A DNA stretch of 64,000 nucleotides from contig NZ_JAUSVK010000001.1 of NCBI RefSeq assembly GCF_030814655.1, positions 1,631,501 to 1,695,500 on the forward strand, written 5' to 3'. The notes under the pieces were generated by a model. That model saw only the letters and a program-made list of their open reading frames with translations. It was not told where the DNA came from and ran no database searches. Each line of letters starts with the position of its first letter. Positions within the stretch are counted from its first letter, which is position 1. Source of the DNA: Labrys monachus. GTDB taxonomy: Bacteria; Pseudomonadota; Alphaproteobacteria; Rhizobiales; Labraceae. The position numbers and the translations under genes were made by a program. Positions 8,544 through 17,153 of the stretch are shown here, piece after piece.

Positions 8544-9763
8544 GCGGGGCGGGTACATTGATTCAAGTGACGATCGAGCGGCTCGGCCATCGCGGCGACG
8601 GCGTCGCCCCCGGACCGATCTTCGTGCCCTATGCGCTGCCGGGCGAGATCGCCGATGCGGAGGTCGAGGGCGAGCGCGGGCGGCTCGTGGCCCTGCACAA
8701 AGCCAGTCCCGACCGCATCGAGCCCTTCTGCCCGCATTTCACGCGCTGCGGCGGCTGCGCGGTGCAGCATCTGGCCGAACCGGCCTATCGCGCCTGGAAG
8801 CGGGGCCTCGTCGTCGACGCCTTGCGCCAGGCCGGCCTCGACATCGCCGTCGAGCCGCTGGTGGACGCCCATGGCAGAGGCCGCCGCCGCGTCACGCTGC
8901 ATGCGCGCAAGGGCAAAGTGGGCTTTGCCGAGGCACGCTCGCACGAGCTCGTCGACCTCGACGCCTGCCCGATCCTGGTACCCGAACTCAATGGGGGGCT
9001 GGAGGCCGTCCGCGCGATCGAGAAGATGCTGCGCGGTCTCGGCAAGCCTCTCGACATCGTGCTGACGGCGACCGCGACCGGGCTCGACTGCGACATCCGC
9101 GGCGCCGGCCGCATCGACGCGGCGCTGCGCCTGCGCCTGACGGATCTCGCCGCCCGCTTCGACCTCGCGCGGCTGTCCAACCATGGCGACATCCTTATCG
9201 AGCGGCGTGCCCCGGTCGTCCGCTTCGGCGCCGCCGACGTCTCCCCGCCGCCCGGCGCCTTCCTGCAGGCGACGGCGGAGGCCGATGCCGTGCTGACGGA
9301 TCTGGTACGCGAGGGCGTCTCCGGCGCGAAGACCGTCGCGGATCTGTTCTGCGGATGCGGCACCTTCGCCCTGGCGCTGGCTGCGGCGGCTCATGTCCAG
9401 GCCTATGACGCCGACAAGCCGTCGGTCGCCGCGCTGGAGCGGGCCGCGCGCCGGGCGCAGGGGCTGAAGCCGTTGACGGCGCAGGCGCGCGATCTGTTCC
9501 ACCGGCCCCTGCTGGCGGACGAGCTCAAGCCTTTCGGCGCAGTGGTGTTCGATCCGCCGCGTGCCGGTGCGGAAGCGCAGGCCCGGCGCCTCGCCGCCTC
9601 CAAGGTCCGCCGCATCGTCGCCGTCTCCTGCAACCCGGCGACCTTCGTCCGCGACGCCGCGCTGCTGGTGGCGGGCGGCTACCGGCTCGCCAGGGTGACG
9701 CCCGTCGACCAGTTCCGCCATTCCGCCCATGTCGAGGTCGTCGGCCTGTTCGACCGCGGATAG
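8540..9763 (+). CDS. 23S rRNA (uracil-C5)-methyltransferase, RlmD/TrmA family
   Basis: The 407-residue protein carries an N-terminal TRAM-like domain (IERLGHRGDGVAPG), the iron-sulfur cysteine cluster CPHFTRCGGC plus a later CPIL cysteine, SAM motif I (VADLFCGCGTFALALA), and the catalytic cysteine in VAVSCNPATF. These are hallmarks of RlmD/RumA-type m5U methyltransferases acting on 23S rRNA. The start is TTG at 8540, overlapping the tlyA stop by 4 bp. The exact target uridine cannot be assigned from sequence alone, since RlmC, RlmD and TrmA paralogues share these motifs. Confidence 0.85.
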   Translation: MSGAGTLIQVTIERLGHRGDGVAPGPIFVPYALPGEIADAEVEGERGRLVALHKASPDRIEPFCPHFTRCGGCAVQHLAEPAYRAWKRGLVVDALRQAGLDIAVEPLVDAHGRGRRRVTLHARKGKVGFAEARSHELVDLDACPILVPELNGGLEAVRAIEKMLRGLGKPLDIVLTATATGLDCDIRGAGRIDAALRLRLTDLAARFDLARLSNHGDILIERRAPVVRFGAADVSPPPGAFLQATAEADAVLTDLVREGVSGAKTVADLFCGCGTFALALAAAAHVQAYDADKPSVAALERAARRAQGLKPLTAQARDLFHRPLLADELKPFGAVVFDPPRAGAEAQARRLAASKVRRIVAVSCNPATFVRDAALLVAGGYRLARVTPVDQFRHSAHVEVVGLFDRG

Positions 9764-9851
9764 GCGGCCTGCTCCGGGGGCGGGTTGCGCTTGCATATCC
9801 CTCGCTCCTTCCCTTACCAATCACCATCGTCCCTGCCGCCGGATGGAGCGC

Positions 9852-10397
9852 ATGCCTGTCGAATCCCCACTTCCCACGGCCCTGATCGTCATGGGCGTCT
9901 CCGGCAGCGGCAAGAGCACCATCGCGGAGCTTCTCGCCGCGGAGCTCGGCTGGCCGTTCCGTGACGGCGACGATTTCCATCCGCCCGAAAACGTCGCCAA
10001 GATGCATGCCGGCACGCCCCTGACGGATGAGGACCGCTGGCCCTGGCTCGCGGCGATCGCAGCCTGGATCGAGGAAGCCCGCCGGCGGGGAGGGCACGTC
10101 ATCGTCACCTGTTCCGCGCTGAGGCGGATCTATCGCGATGCCCTGCGCGACGGCCATGGCGATGTGCGTTTCGTCTATCTGGAGGGAACGAAGGACCTCA
10201 TCGCGTCGCGGCTGGCGAAGCGGAAGAATCATTTCATGCCGCCGGCCCTGCTCGACAGCCAGTTCGCCACACTCGAGCCGCCGGGCGCCGACGAGGCGCC
10301 GCTCGCGGTCTCGATCGGCGCGACGCCCGACGAGATCGCCGCCATGGTGCTGGAAAAACTCGCTGGGTTCAGCCGCGGATCGAAGTCTCCTCGTTGA
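9852..10397 (+). CDS. gntK: Gluconokinase
   Basis: The product is a 181-residue GntK/IdnK-type kinase that phosphorylates gluconate to 6-phosphogluconate, feeding the Entner-Doudoroff or pentose-phosphate routes. It shows the P-loop GVSGSGKST, the substrate region GDDFHPPENVAKMHAGTPL, and CSALRRIYRD, followed by the lid KRKNHFMPPALLDSQ; length is normal. Two start codons are possible, ATG 9843 and ATG 9852. I favour 9852, which follows GGATGGAG and places the P-loop at the usual distance. No gluconate transporter or regulator is adjacent. Confidence 0.9.
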   Translation: MPVESPLPTALIVMGVSGSGKSTIAELLAAELGWPFRDGDDFHPPENVAKMHAGTPLTDEDRWPWLAAIAAWIEEARRRGGHVIVTCSALRRIYRDALRDGHGDVRFVYLEGTKDLIASRLAKRKNHFMPPALLDSQFATLEPPGADEAPLAVSIGATPDEIAAMVLEKLAGFSRGSKSPR

Positions 10398-10412
10398 GAT
10401 ACAGGCGAAGGA

Positions 10413-10442
10413 TTGTTTCGTTTATTTCGTTTGCTGTATGAT
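10413..10442 (+). promoter_or_regulatory. Probable sigma-70 promoter of the toxin-antitoxin operon
   Basis: TTGTTT (10413-10418) and TATGAT (10437-10442) are separated by 18 bases, 35 bases before the antitoxin ATG. The spacer contains the tandem TTTCGTTTATTTCGTTTG, which could be an operator half-site pair for the antitoxin. Confidence 0.5.
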
Positions 10443-10477
10443 GACGAACCTTCGACGTTCGATGCGAGAGTTCCGCC

Positions 10478-10933
10478 ATGAGCAAAGCATCTCTTTCAAG
10501 ATTGCCTCCTTCGCAGGAGGACGCCGAGCTTGCGCGTGTCTCCGGCCAGCGTCTGGCGCCTCTGGCTCGCATGAAGCGTCCCCTCACGATGAGCGTGCGA
10601 GACGCCGGTCGAGACACAATTATCGAATTGCCGGTCGGTGCGGTTCAACTCCTCATGGATATTCTCGAAGATATGGCCGCAGGCCATGCCGTCACGATCG
10701 TTCCGCAGGATGCGGAGCTCACGACCCAGCAGGCTGCGGATGTCCTGAACGTCTCGCGCCCGTTCGTCATCCAGTTGCTGAAAGACGGCAAGCTTCCGTA
10801 TCGCACGGTTGGAACGCATCGTCGTCTTCGATTCGAGGACGTCATGGCGTTCAAGACCGCGATTGACCGCGATCGTCGCCTCGCGCTCGACGAACTCGTG
10901 GCCCAGGCCGAAGAACTGGACATGGGATATTGA
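10478..10933 (+). CDS. Antitoxin with excisionase-type HTH
   Basis: The 151-residue protein has a small winged-helix/MerR-like excisionase domain at residues about 86-130 (LTTQQAADVLNVSRPFVIQLL, KLPYRTVGTHRRLRFEDV). It is preceded by a less ordered N-terminal region with IIELPVGAVQLLMDILEDM. Such proteins are the DNA-binding antitoxins of one class of PIN-domain toxin-antitoxin modules, where they repress their own operon and neutralise the nuclease. The PIN gene starts one base after this stop. The usual order (antitoxin first) and a dedicated promoter fit. An unrelated transcription factor role is less likely in this context. Confidence 0.78.
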   Translation: MSKASLSRLPPSQEDAELARVSGQRLAPLARMKRPLTMSVRDAGRDTIIELPVGAVQLLMDILEDMAAGHAVTIVPQDAELTTQQAADVLNVSRPFVIQLLKDGKLPYRTVGTHRRLRFEDVMAFKTAIDRDRRLALDELVAQAEELDMGY

Positions 10934-10934
10934 G

Positions 10935-11504
10935 TTGGCGCGGTTCACGGCATTCCTGGATGCATCCGTCCTTTATCCGGCTGCCATACGCGATATCCTG
11001 CTCGAACTGGCCGTCGGAGACCTTTATTTCGCAAAATGGTCGAACAGGGTTCATGACGAGTGGATCCATGCGGTGCTGCGAAACCGCACCGATCTGACCC
11101 GGGACCAATTGGAGCGCACGAGGCGGCTCATGAATGCGCACGTTCGGGATGCGCTGGTGATCGATTTCGAGCCGCTGATCGATGGATTGTCGTTGTCGGA
11201 TCGCGATGATCGCCATGTTCTCGCCGCTGCGATCAAAGGACGCGCGGACTTGATCGTGACGGCAAATTTGAAGGACTTTCCCTCTTCCGCGCTTGAGAGA
11301 TGGGATATCGAGGCGCTACATCCGGATGAATTCCTGCGACACCAATTTCATCTGCGCCAGCCAGCCTTCCTCAACGCCGTCCGGACCGTCAGAATGCGCC
11401 TGAAGAAGCCGCCGCGGTCAGCCCTCGATTACCTGGATACGCTGCGTCAGCATGGCTTGCTGGCGACGGCGAGCGAGATCGAACCGTTCAGCCAATTCAT
11501 CTGA
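10935..11504 (+). CDS. PIN-domain ribonuclease toxin
   Basis: The 189-residue product opens with the PIN motif FLDASVLYPA and keeps the other acidic positions: a glutamate in HDEWIHAVLRN and aspartates in SDRDDRHVLAAAI and VTANLKDFP. PIN toxins are Mg-dependent RNases of the VapC kind. The C-terminal ~55 residues (after about 130) extend beyond a minimal VapC and are rich in Arg and Leu. The start is a TTG at 10935, one base after the antitoxin stop; the frame continues upstream only through the antitoxin gene. Composition is slightly less GC-rich than neighbours, consistent with a mobile module. Confidence 0.78.
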   Translation: MARFTAFLDASVLYPAAIRDILLELAVGDLYFAKWSNRVHDEWIHAVLRNRTDLTRDQLERTRRLMNAHVRDALVIDFEPLIDGLSLSDRDDRHVLAAAIKGRADLIVTANLKDFPSSALERWDIEALHPDEFLRHQFHLRQPAFLNAVRTVRMRLKKPPRSALDYLDTLRQHGLLATASEIEPFSQFI

Positions 11505-11513
11505 ATAGAGACA

Positions 11514-12962
11514 ATGCCCATGCCTTCGTCCACGCCTTCGCCGACGCCTTCCGAATTCTCCGCCGATCTGTCGGCGCGCTTTGCCGCCCTCGTCGGCGAA
11601 CGCTACGCCATCGCGGATGCCGGCGGGCAGGGGCCCTATCTGCGCGAATGGCGTGACCGCTATCACGGCAAGACGCCGCTGGTGCTGCTCCCGGGTTCGG
11701 TGGAGGAGGTCGCCGCCATCCTCAGGCTCGCCGACGAGACCCGCACGCCGATCGTGCCGCAGGGCGGCAATACCGGCCTGGTCGGCGGCCAGATCCCCCA
11801 CGCCACCGGCCATGAGATCGTGGTTTCCCTGAAGCGGCTCGACAAGGTCCGGGCCGTCGATCCCGAAGGCAACACGCTGGACGTCGAGGCCGGCGTCACG
11901 CTGCAGCGCGCGCAGGAAGCGGCCGAGGCGGCCGGGCGTTTCTTTCCGCTGACGCTGCCGTCCGAGGGCAGCTGCACCGTCGGCGGAAACATCGCCACCA
12001 ATGCCGGCGGCACGGGCGTGATCGCCTATGGCAATACCCGCGACCTCGTTCTCGGGCTCGAGGTCGTCCTGCCCGGCGGGCGGATCTGGCACGGCATGCG
12101 CCATCTGCGCAAGGACAACACCGGCTACGATCTCAGGAACCTCTTCATCGGCTCGGAAGGCACGTTGGGCATCGTCACTGCGGCCGTCCTCAAGCTGTTT
12201 CCCAAGCCCCGCTCGGTCGGCACCGCCTTCATCGGCGTCGACAGTCCGGCGGCGGCGCTCTCGCTCCTCCAGGTGGCGCGGGAGAATGGCGGCGGCACCG
12301 TCACCGCCTTCGAGCTGCTGCCGCGCCGCGGCGTCGACTTCGTGCTGGCCCACGGCGCCGATGCCCGCGATCCCCTGGCGGAGAAATATCCCTGGTACAT
12401 CCTGCTCGAAGTCTCGTCCTCGGCCGAGCTGGGCGTCGGCGAGGCGCTGGAGGCCATGCTGATGCAGGCCTATGAGAAGGGCTATGCCAGGGATGCGGTG
12501 ATCGCGGCCTCGCTCGACCAGGCCGCCGACTTCTGGCGCCTGCGCGAGCTCCTGTCCGAGTCCCAGCGCTTCGAAGGCGGCTCGATCAAGCACGACGTCT
12601 CGGTGCCGGTCCGGCTCGTGCCGGCTTTTCTCGACAAGGCGATCGCGGCGGTGGAAGCCTTCATTCCCGGCAGCCGGCCTCTGCCGTTCGGCCATCTCGG
12701 CGACGGCAATATCCACTTCAACGTTTCCCAGCCGGTCGGCGGCGACAAGAAGGCCTTCCTCGATCAGTGGGAACAGACCAACGCGCTGGTGCACGGCATC
12801 GTCGCCGAATTCCACGGCTCGATCTCGGCCGAACACGGCATCGGCCAGGCCAAGCGCGCCCTGCTGCCGGGTGTGAAGGATCCGGTGGAACTGGCGATGA
12901 TGCGCTCGATCAAGGCGACGCTCGATCCGAACGGAATCATGAATCCCGGCAAGGTCCTGTAG
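11514..12962 (+). CDS. FAD-linked 2-hydroxyacid dehydrogenase (D-2-hydroxyglutarate dehydrogenase / GlcD type)
   Basis: This 482-residue flavoprotein has a PCMH-type FAD domain (QGGNTGLVGGQIP, then SEGSCTVGGNIATNAGG and NTGYDLRNLFIGSEGTLGI). The C-terminal oxidase domain carries the metal-binding GHLGDGNIHFN and the closing EHGIGQAKR. These fit D-2-hydroxyglutarate or D-lactate dehydrogenases passing electrons to an electron-transfer flavoprotein. The ATG at 11514 starts a protein with a short Pro/Ser-rich lead, and an ATG two codons on is an alternative. It lies 9 bp after the toxin gene but is functionally unrelated. The exact 2-hydroxyacid is not determined. Confidence 0.85.
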   Translation: MPMPSSTPSPTPSEFSADLSARFAALVGERYAIADAGGQGPYLREWRDRYHGKTPLVLLPGSVEEVAAILRLADETRTPIVPQGGNTGLVGGQIPHATGHEIVVSLKRLDKVRAVDPEGNTLDVEAGVTLQRAQEAAEAAGRFFPLTLPSEGSCTVGGNIATNAGGTGVIAYGNTRDLVLGLEVVLPGGRIWHGMRHLRKDNTGYDLRNLFIGSEGTLGIVTAAVLKLFPKPRSVGTAFIGVDSPAAALSLLQVARENGGGTVTAFELLPRRGVDFVLAHGADARDPLAEKYPWYILLEVSSSAELGVGEALEAMLMQAYEKGYARDAVIAASLDQAADFWRLRELLSESQRFEGGSIKHDVSVPVRLVPAFLDKAIAAVEAFIPGSRPLPFGHLGDGNIHFNVSQPVGGDKKAFLDQWEQTNALVHGIVAEFHGSISAEHGIGQAKRALLPGVKDPVELAMMRSIKATLDPNGIMNPGKVL

Positions 12963-13007
12963 CGGGAACCTCGCCCGGATCCTCAGCGGGACGGCCGAAA
13001 TGCCGTC

Positions 13008-13235
13008 TCAATAGCCGTCGTCGTCATCATCGGGCGCGGTGACGCACCGCCTGTGTTCGCGCAGCCCGTTGTCGGCGCCGTCGGGCACCTGCACCTGCGC
13101 GCCATAGCTGTGGGTGCATATCGTCTGCGCAGCCGGACCGGACCGAAGACTTGCCGAGCCGGCATAGACACCGGCGGAGCAGCCGGTGAGACAGAGGGCA
13201 AGTAGCGCCGCAAGGCCGATCAGCGGGTTCTTCAT
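13008..13235 (-). CDS. Small predicted lipoprotein
   Basis: The 75-residue product begins MKNPLIGLAALLALCLTGCS, a clear signal peptide with lipobox LTGC, so the mature 57-residue part would be a lipid-anchored envelope protein. It ends in an acidic DDDDDGY tail. GAGGAGCG precedes the ATG at 13233-13235. I recognise no family. It lies just downstream of the SRAP gene in the same direction and could be cotranscribed with it. Confidence 0.6.
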   Translation of the reverse strand: MKNPLIGLAALLALCLTGCSAGVYAGSASLRSGPAAQTICTHSYGAQVQVPDGADNGLREHRRCVTAPDDDDDGY

Positions 13236-13279
13236 GGGGACGCTCCTCGAACGGTGATCGCGTCCGGCCCAACGGGCCT

Positions 13280-13939
13280 TCACGCGCTTTGCTGGATTTC
13301 CGGGCCATCATTGTCCGCCCTGTTTACATGCGGTCCGATGCGCACCAGTTCAAGGAAGTCGGCGGAAGGCGGCCGCAGCAAGGCGGCGGCGTCGCCCGGA
13401 CGGGTCAGCGGATCGAGCCAGAATGAAAGCCGATCTTCCGGGACGATGACCGGGCTGCGCTCGCCGACGGCCGCCAGGGTGCCGTTGGCATCGGTCGTCA
13501 GCATGCCGACCGTGTCGATCTCGCTGCCGTCGGTGCCGGACCACGTCTCCCAGATCGCCGCAAGGGCGAACAGACCGCGGTCCGGCCGCCGCAGCAGGAA
13601 GGGCTGCCGCGCGCGCCCGGACGCCTGCCACTGGTAGAAGCCGTCGGCCGGCAGCACGCAGCGCCGGCGCATGAAGGCGGCACGGAAGGACGGCTTCTCC
13701 TGCACGGTCTCGGAACGGATGTTGATGAGGAGGGGATAGGTCGAGGTGTCCTTGATGAAGCCGGGGATGAAGCCCCAGCGCATCAGGGTGAAATGCCTCG
13801 CCGTGAAATCGGCGTGCACCACCGCCACCGGCTGGCTCGGCGCGATGTTGTAGCGCGGCGGGAAATCCGGTTCCTCGGCATAGCCGAACCAGTCACGGAC
13901 CTCAGAGGGCGGATGGGTGAGGGCGAAGCGGCCGGTCAT
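13280..13939 (-). CDS. SRAP-domain protein (YedK/HMCES family) lacking the catalytic residues
   Basis: Fold-level similarity to SRAP proteins is strong over all 219 residues (PPRYNIAPSQPVAVV, LMRWGFIPGFIKD, NIRSETVQEKPSF, RRCVLPADGFYQW). Active SRAP proteins begin Met-Cys-Gly-Arg-Phe, and Cys2 forms a thiazolidine crosslink with abasic sites in single-stranded DNA. Here the start reads MTGRF, so Cys2 is Thr. The glutamate of the usual GFYEW motif is Gln, and the histidine of the IHxRMPVI motif is Gly (AVGERSPVI). The conserved Asn of N-R-E-T is kept. GAGG lies 6 bases before the ATG at 13939; a TTG one codon upstream would not restore Cys2. It is probably a non-catalytic paralogue. Confidence 0.82.
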   Translation of the reverse strand: MTGRFALTHPPSEVRDWFGYAEEPDFPPRYNIAPSQPVAVVHADFTARHFTLMRWGFIPGFIKDTSTYPLLINIRSETVQEKPSFRAAFMRRRCVLPADGFYQWQASGRARQPFLLRRPDRGLFALAAIWETWSGTDGSEIDTVGMLTTDANGTLAAVGERSPVIVPEDRLSFWLDPLTRPGDAAALLRPPSADFLELVRIGPHVNRADNDGPEIQQSA

Positions 13940-14066
13940 CAAGGGCCTCGGCGGTTCGGTCGATCATCGAGAGCGGACATTGCTCCGGTCAGTTTACGGC
14001 CGGATCCCCCGATGCTGCGATAGAAATTCGTCGTCTGCTTCGATCGCAGCTCCCGGCGGCGGCAGG

Positions 14067-17000
14067 TCAGACCGCCTTCCCAGGCATTTCCTCCGGCTCT
14101 TTGCCCTGCCTTGCGCGAAACGGCTTTTTGACGAGTTCAAGGAAGTCGTCGACGAAGGAGAATATGACGGGAATGACGAGGAGGCTGAGAAATGTCGAGG
14201 CGAGCAGCCCACCGATGACGACGATCGCCATGGGCTGCCGGAAGCTCGAATCGCCCCCGGTGAGGCTCAGGGCGACGGGAAGCATGCCGCATCCCATGGC
14301 GATGGTGGTCATCACGATGGGCCGGGCGCGCTTGTGACAGGCGTCGACGAGGGCATCGAAGCGCGACAGGCCGCCCCGCCTCGACATGATCGCATATTCG
14401 ACCAGCAGGATGGAGTTCTTCGTCACCACGCCCATGAGCATGAGCAATCCGATCACCGCCGGCATGGAGAAGCTCGTGCCGGTGACGACGAGCGGCAGGA
14501 GGGCTCCGCCCAGCGACAACGGCAGCGCCATGAGGATGGTCAGGGGCTGCAGGAAGTCGTGGAAGAGCAGAACCAGCACGGCATAGATGCAGAAAACACC
14601 GATCGCCATGGCGATGCCGAAGCTTTCGAACAATTCGGAGCTCCGCTGCAACTCGCCCTGCTCGACCAGCCGAACCCCCTGCGGCAAATTCTTCAGCGCC
14701 GGGAGGGCCTGGGCCTCACGGTTGACGTCGCCGAGGATCCGGCCGTTGAGTTCCACCGTGAGCGTGATGTTACGCGAGCGGTCGATGCGGTCGATCTCGG
14801 ACGGGCTGCCTCCCATCCGAATGTCCGCGATCGAGCCGAAATCGACGCTGCCTTTCGCGCCGCTCACGCGGAGATTGGCGATATCGTCCAGCGTCGTCCG
14901 GTTGCGAGGATCCAGCCGCACGCGGATCGAGACCTGTCGCTGCGATAGGTTGAGCTTCGCCATCGACGAGGAATAGTCGCCATTGGTCGCGACACGGACC
15001 GCCTCGGCAATCGATTCCGATGTCACGCCGAGTGCCGCGGCGCGCGCGAAATCCGGCACGATCTGGACTTCCGGTGCCTGGAGCGACGCGCTGGAGGTCA
15101 CGGCGCCGATGCCTTGAAGGCTACGCAACTGCTCTTCGAGGGCACTCCCCGCCTCGTCGAGGGCGCCTGCGTCATCGCTGGCGAGGGTGATCTCGAGCTT
15201 GGTTCCATTGCCGCCGGTGCCGACTTCGACCCTCGGGCCCGGCAGCACGGCCAAGGCCCGGCGGATGTCGTTCTCGATCACGGACTGTTTGCGATCGCGA
15301 TCGCCGATCGGCTTGAGATCGACGACGAGGGTCGCGGAGGTGACATCGCTCGTCATCGAAGAATCGAGACCGGACCCCGACGTGGCGCTGCCGACCGCCG
15401 CGAACACGCCGGTGACGTCGGGCAGCTTCGCAATGATGTCCGTGGCCTTGCGCGTTATCGCGTCCGTCTGCGCGAGGGTGCTGCCGGGTTGCAGCTTGAG
15501 CGTGACCTTTGTCTGCGCGTCGTCGGACGCAGGCAGGAAGCCCGATTTCAGGAAGGGGATCGTCGACAGAGACAAGCCGAGGAACACGCAGACGGCAACG
15601 ACCGTCAGCTTCCGGTGGCGCAGACAGGCTTTCATCGCCGCCATGTAGGCGCGCATGATGAAGCCATCCTTCTCCTCGACCGGAAGGGCTTTCATCATGT
15701 AGGCGGCCATCATCGGCGTCAGAAGGCGAGCGACCAGAAGCGAGGCCAGCACGGCCACCGCCGCCGTGACGCCGAACTGACGGAAAATGAGCCCGGGGAT
15801 ACCGCTCATGAAGGCGGTCGGCAGGAATACCGCGACGAGCGTGAAGGTGGTGGCGATGACCGCGAGGCCGATCTCGTCGGCCGCCTCCAGCGCCGCGTCG
15901 ATCGGCGACTTCCCCATCCGCAGATGGCGCGCGATGTTCTCCACTTCCACGATGGCATCGTCGACCAGGATGCCCACCACCAGGGAAAGCGCGAGAAGGG
16001 TTACGGTGTTCAGGCTGTAATCGGCGAAATACATCGCAAGAAAGGTCGGGATGACCGACAGCGGCAGGGCCACCGCGGACAGGAAGGTCGCCCGCAGGTC
16101 GCGCAGGAAAAGCCAGACCACCACGACGGCGAGGATCGCGCCTTCGTAGAGCATGTGCATCGAGCCGTCGTAGTTTTCGATGATCGGCGTGACCGTGGTG
16201 TAAGCTTCGACGATGTTCACGTCCGGATTGGCGGCCGCGAATTTCTGCATCGCGGCTTGGATCGCGGTGGCGACGCCGGTGTCCGAAAAGCCGTTCGAGC
16301 GCTTGACCTGGACGCCGATCACCGGCTGTCCGTCAAGATAGGCGAGCGACGAGCGATCGGAAAAGCTGTCGGTCACCGTGCCGATCTCGTCGAGGCGTAC
16401 GAGCGCGCCATTCGAGAGGGGGACGACGATGGCCTTGAGCTCCTCCACCGATGCGACGGCGCCGAGCGTCCGGATTGTCTGCTTGCCGCCTCCGATCTCG
16501 CCGCGACCGCCCGACGTATCGGATTGGACCGATTTCAGACGCGACGAGACGGACTCGGCCGTTATCCCGAGCGAGGCCATGATTCCGGGATCGAGGTCGA
16601 CATGCACCTCGCGGTCGATCCCGCCGACCCGGCTGACCTCGCCGACGCCGGAGACCGAGAGCAGCGCTTTCGTCATGTCGTTGTCGACCAACCAGGAAAG
16701 CTCGGTTTCGTTCAGGCGGGTCGAGCGCACGGCATAGGTGAGGAGCGGAGAACTCTGGAGCGTGACCTTCGTCACGCTCGGCGACTCCATCTGCGACGGC
16801 AGGTCCGTCGTGCTGTCCACGGCGTTGCGGACCTCGTTCAGCGCCTCTTCGCTGTTCTTTTCGAGGCGGAAGGAGACACTGATCGACACGGACCCGTCCG
16901 TGATCGTCGTGGTGATGTGATCGAGGAGGCTGAGCGAGGCGAGGTTGTCCTCGATCTTTCGCGCGACCTCGGTTTCCAGCTGCGACGGCGCGGCGCCCTC

Positions 17001-17153
17001 CAGCCTCGCGGTGATCTTGACCGTCGGCAGATCCATGTCGGGAAAATTCTGGACCGACAGTCGATCGAAGGCGAGAAGACCGCCCACCGTCAGGAGAACG
17101 AACAACAGAATGGCGGGAACCGGATTGCGGATCGACCAGGCGGAGAAGTTCAT
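14067..17153 (-). CDS. RND multidrug efflux permease (AcrB/MdtB type)
   Basis: The 1028-residue protein is an inner-membrane RND pump with twelve expected helices and two large periplasmic loops. It begins MNFSAWSIRNPVPAILLFV. The proton-relay aspartate pair is visible in SLVVGILVDDAIVEVEN. The late signature LMLMGVVTKNSILLVEYA is typical of proton-driven drug exporters. It would form a tripartite pump with the adaptor encoded immediately upstream; their genes overlap by 4 bp (ATGA). Only a remnant of the outer-membrane channel gene is present, so it must borrow a TolC-type channel encoded elsewhere. Regulation is probably by the divergent two-component system. Confidence 0.92.
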   Translation of the reverse strand: MNFSAWSIRNPVPAILLFVLLTVGGLLAFDRLSVQNFPDMDLPTVKITARLEGAAPSQLETEVARKIEDNLASLSLLDHITTTITDGSVSISVSFRLEKNSEEALNEVRNAVDSTTDLPSQMESPSVTKVTLQSSPLLTYAVRSTRLNETELSWLVDNDMTKALLSVSGVGEVSRVGGIDREVHVDLDPGIMASLGITAESVSSRLKSVQSDTSGGRGEIGGGKQTIRTLGAVASVEELKAIVVPLSNGALVRLDEIGTVTDSFSDRSSLAYLDGQPVIGVQVKRSNGFSDTGVATAIQAAMQKFAAANPDVNIVEAYTTVTPIIENYDGSMHMLYEGAILAVVVVWLFLRDLRATFLSAVALPLSVIPTFLAMYFADYSLNTVTLLALSLVVGILVDDAIVEVENIARHLRMGKSPIDAALEAADEIGLAVIATTFTLVAVFLPTAFMSGIPGLIFRQFGVTAAVAVLASLLVARLLTPMMAAYMMKALPVEEKDGFIMRAYMAAMKACLRHRKLTVVAVCVFLGLSLSTIPFLKSGFLPASDDAQTKVTLKLQPGSTLAQTDAITRKATDIIAKLPDVTGVFAAVGSATSGSGLDSSMTSDVTSATLVVDLKPIGDRDRKQSVIENDIRRALAVLPGPRVEVGTGGNGTKLEITLASDDAGALDEAGSALEEQLRSLQGIGAVTSSASLQAPEVQIVPDFARAAALGVTSESIAEAVRVATNGDYSSSMAKLNLSQRQVSIRVRLDPRNRTTLDDIANLRVSGAKGSVDFGSIADIRMGGSPSEIDRIDRSRNITLTVELNGRILGDVNREAQALPALKNLPQGVRLVEQGELQRSSELFESFGIAMAIGVFCIYAVLVLLFHDFLQPLTILMALPLSLGGALLPLVVTGTSFSMPAVIGLLMLMGVVTKNSILLVEYAIMSRRGGLSRFDALVDACHKRARPIVMTTIAMGCGMLPVALSLTGGDSSFRQPMAIVVIGGLLASTFLSLLVIPVIFSFVDDFLELVKKPFRARQGKEPEEMPGKAV

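Noticed and set aside
5784-8558. A 924-codon open frame on the minus strand across dxs and tlyA
   Set aside because: It is rich in Arg, His and Pro with no domain or ribosome site; it is a shadow produced by G-rich codons of dxs on the other strand.
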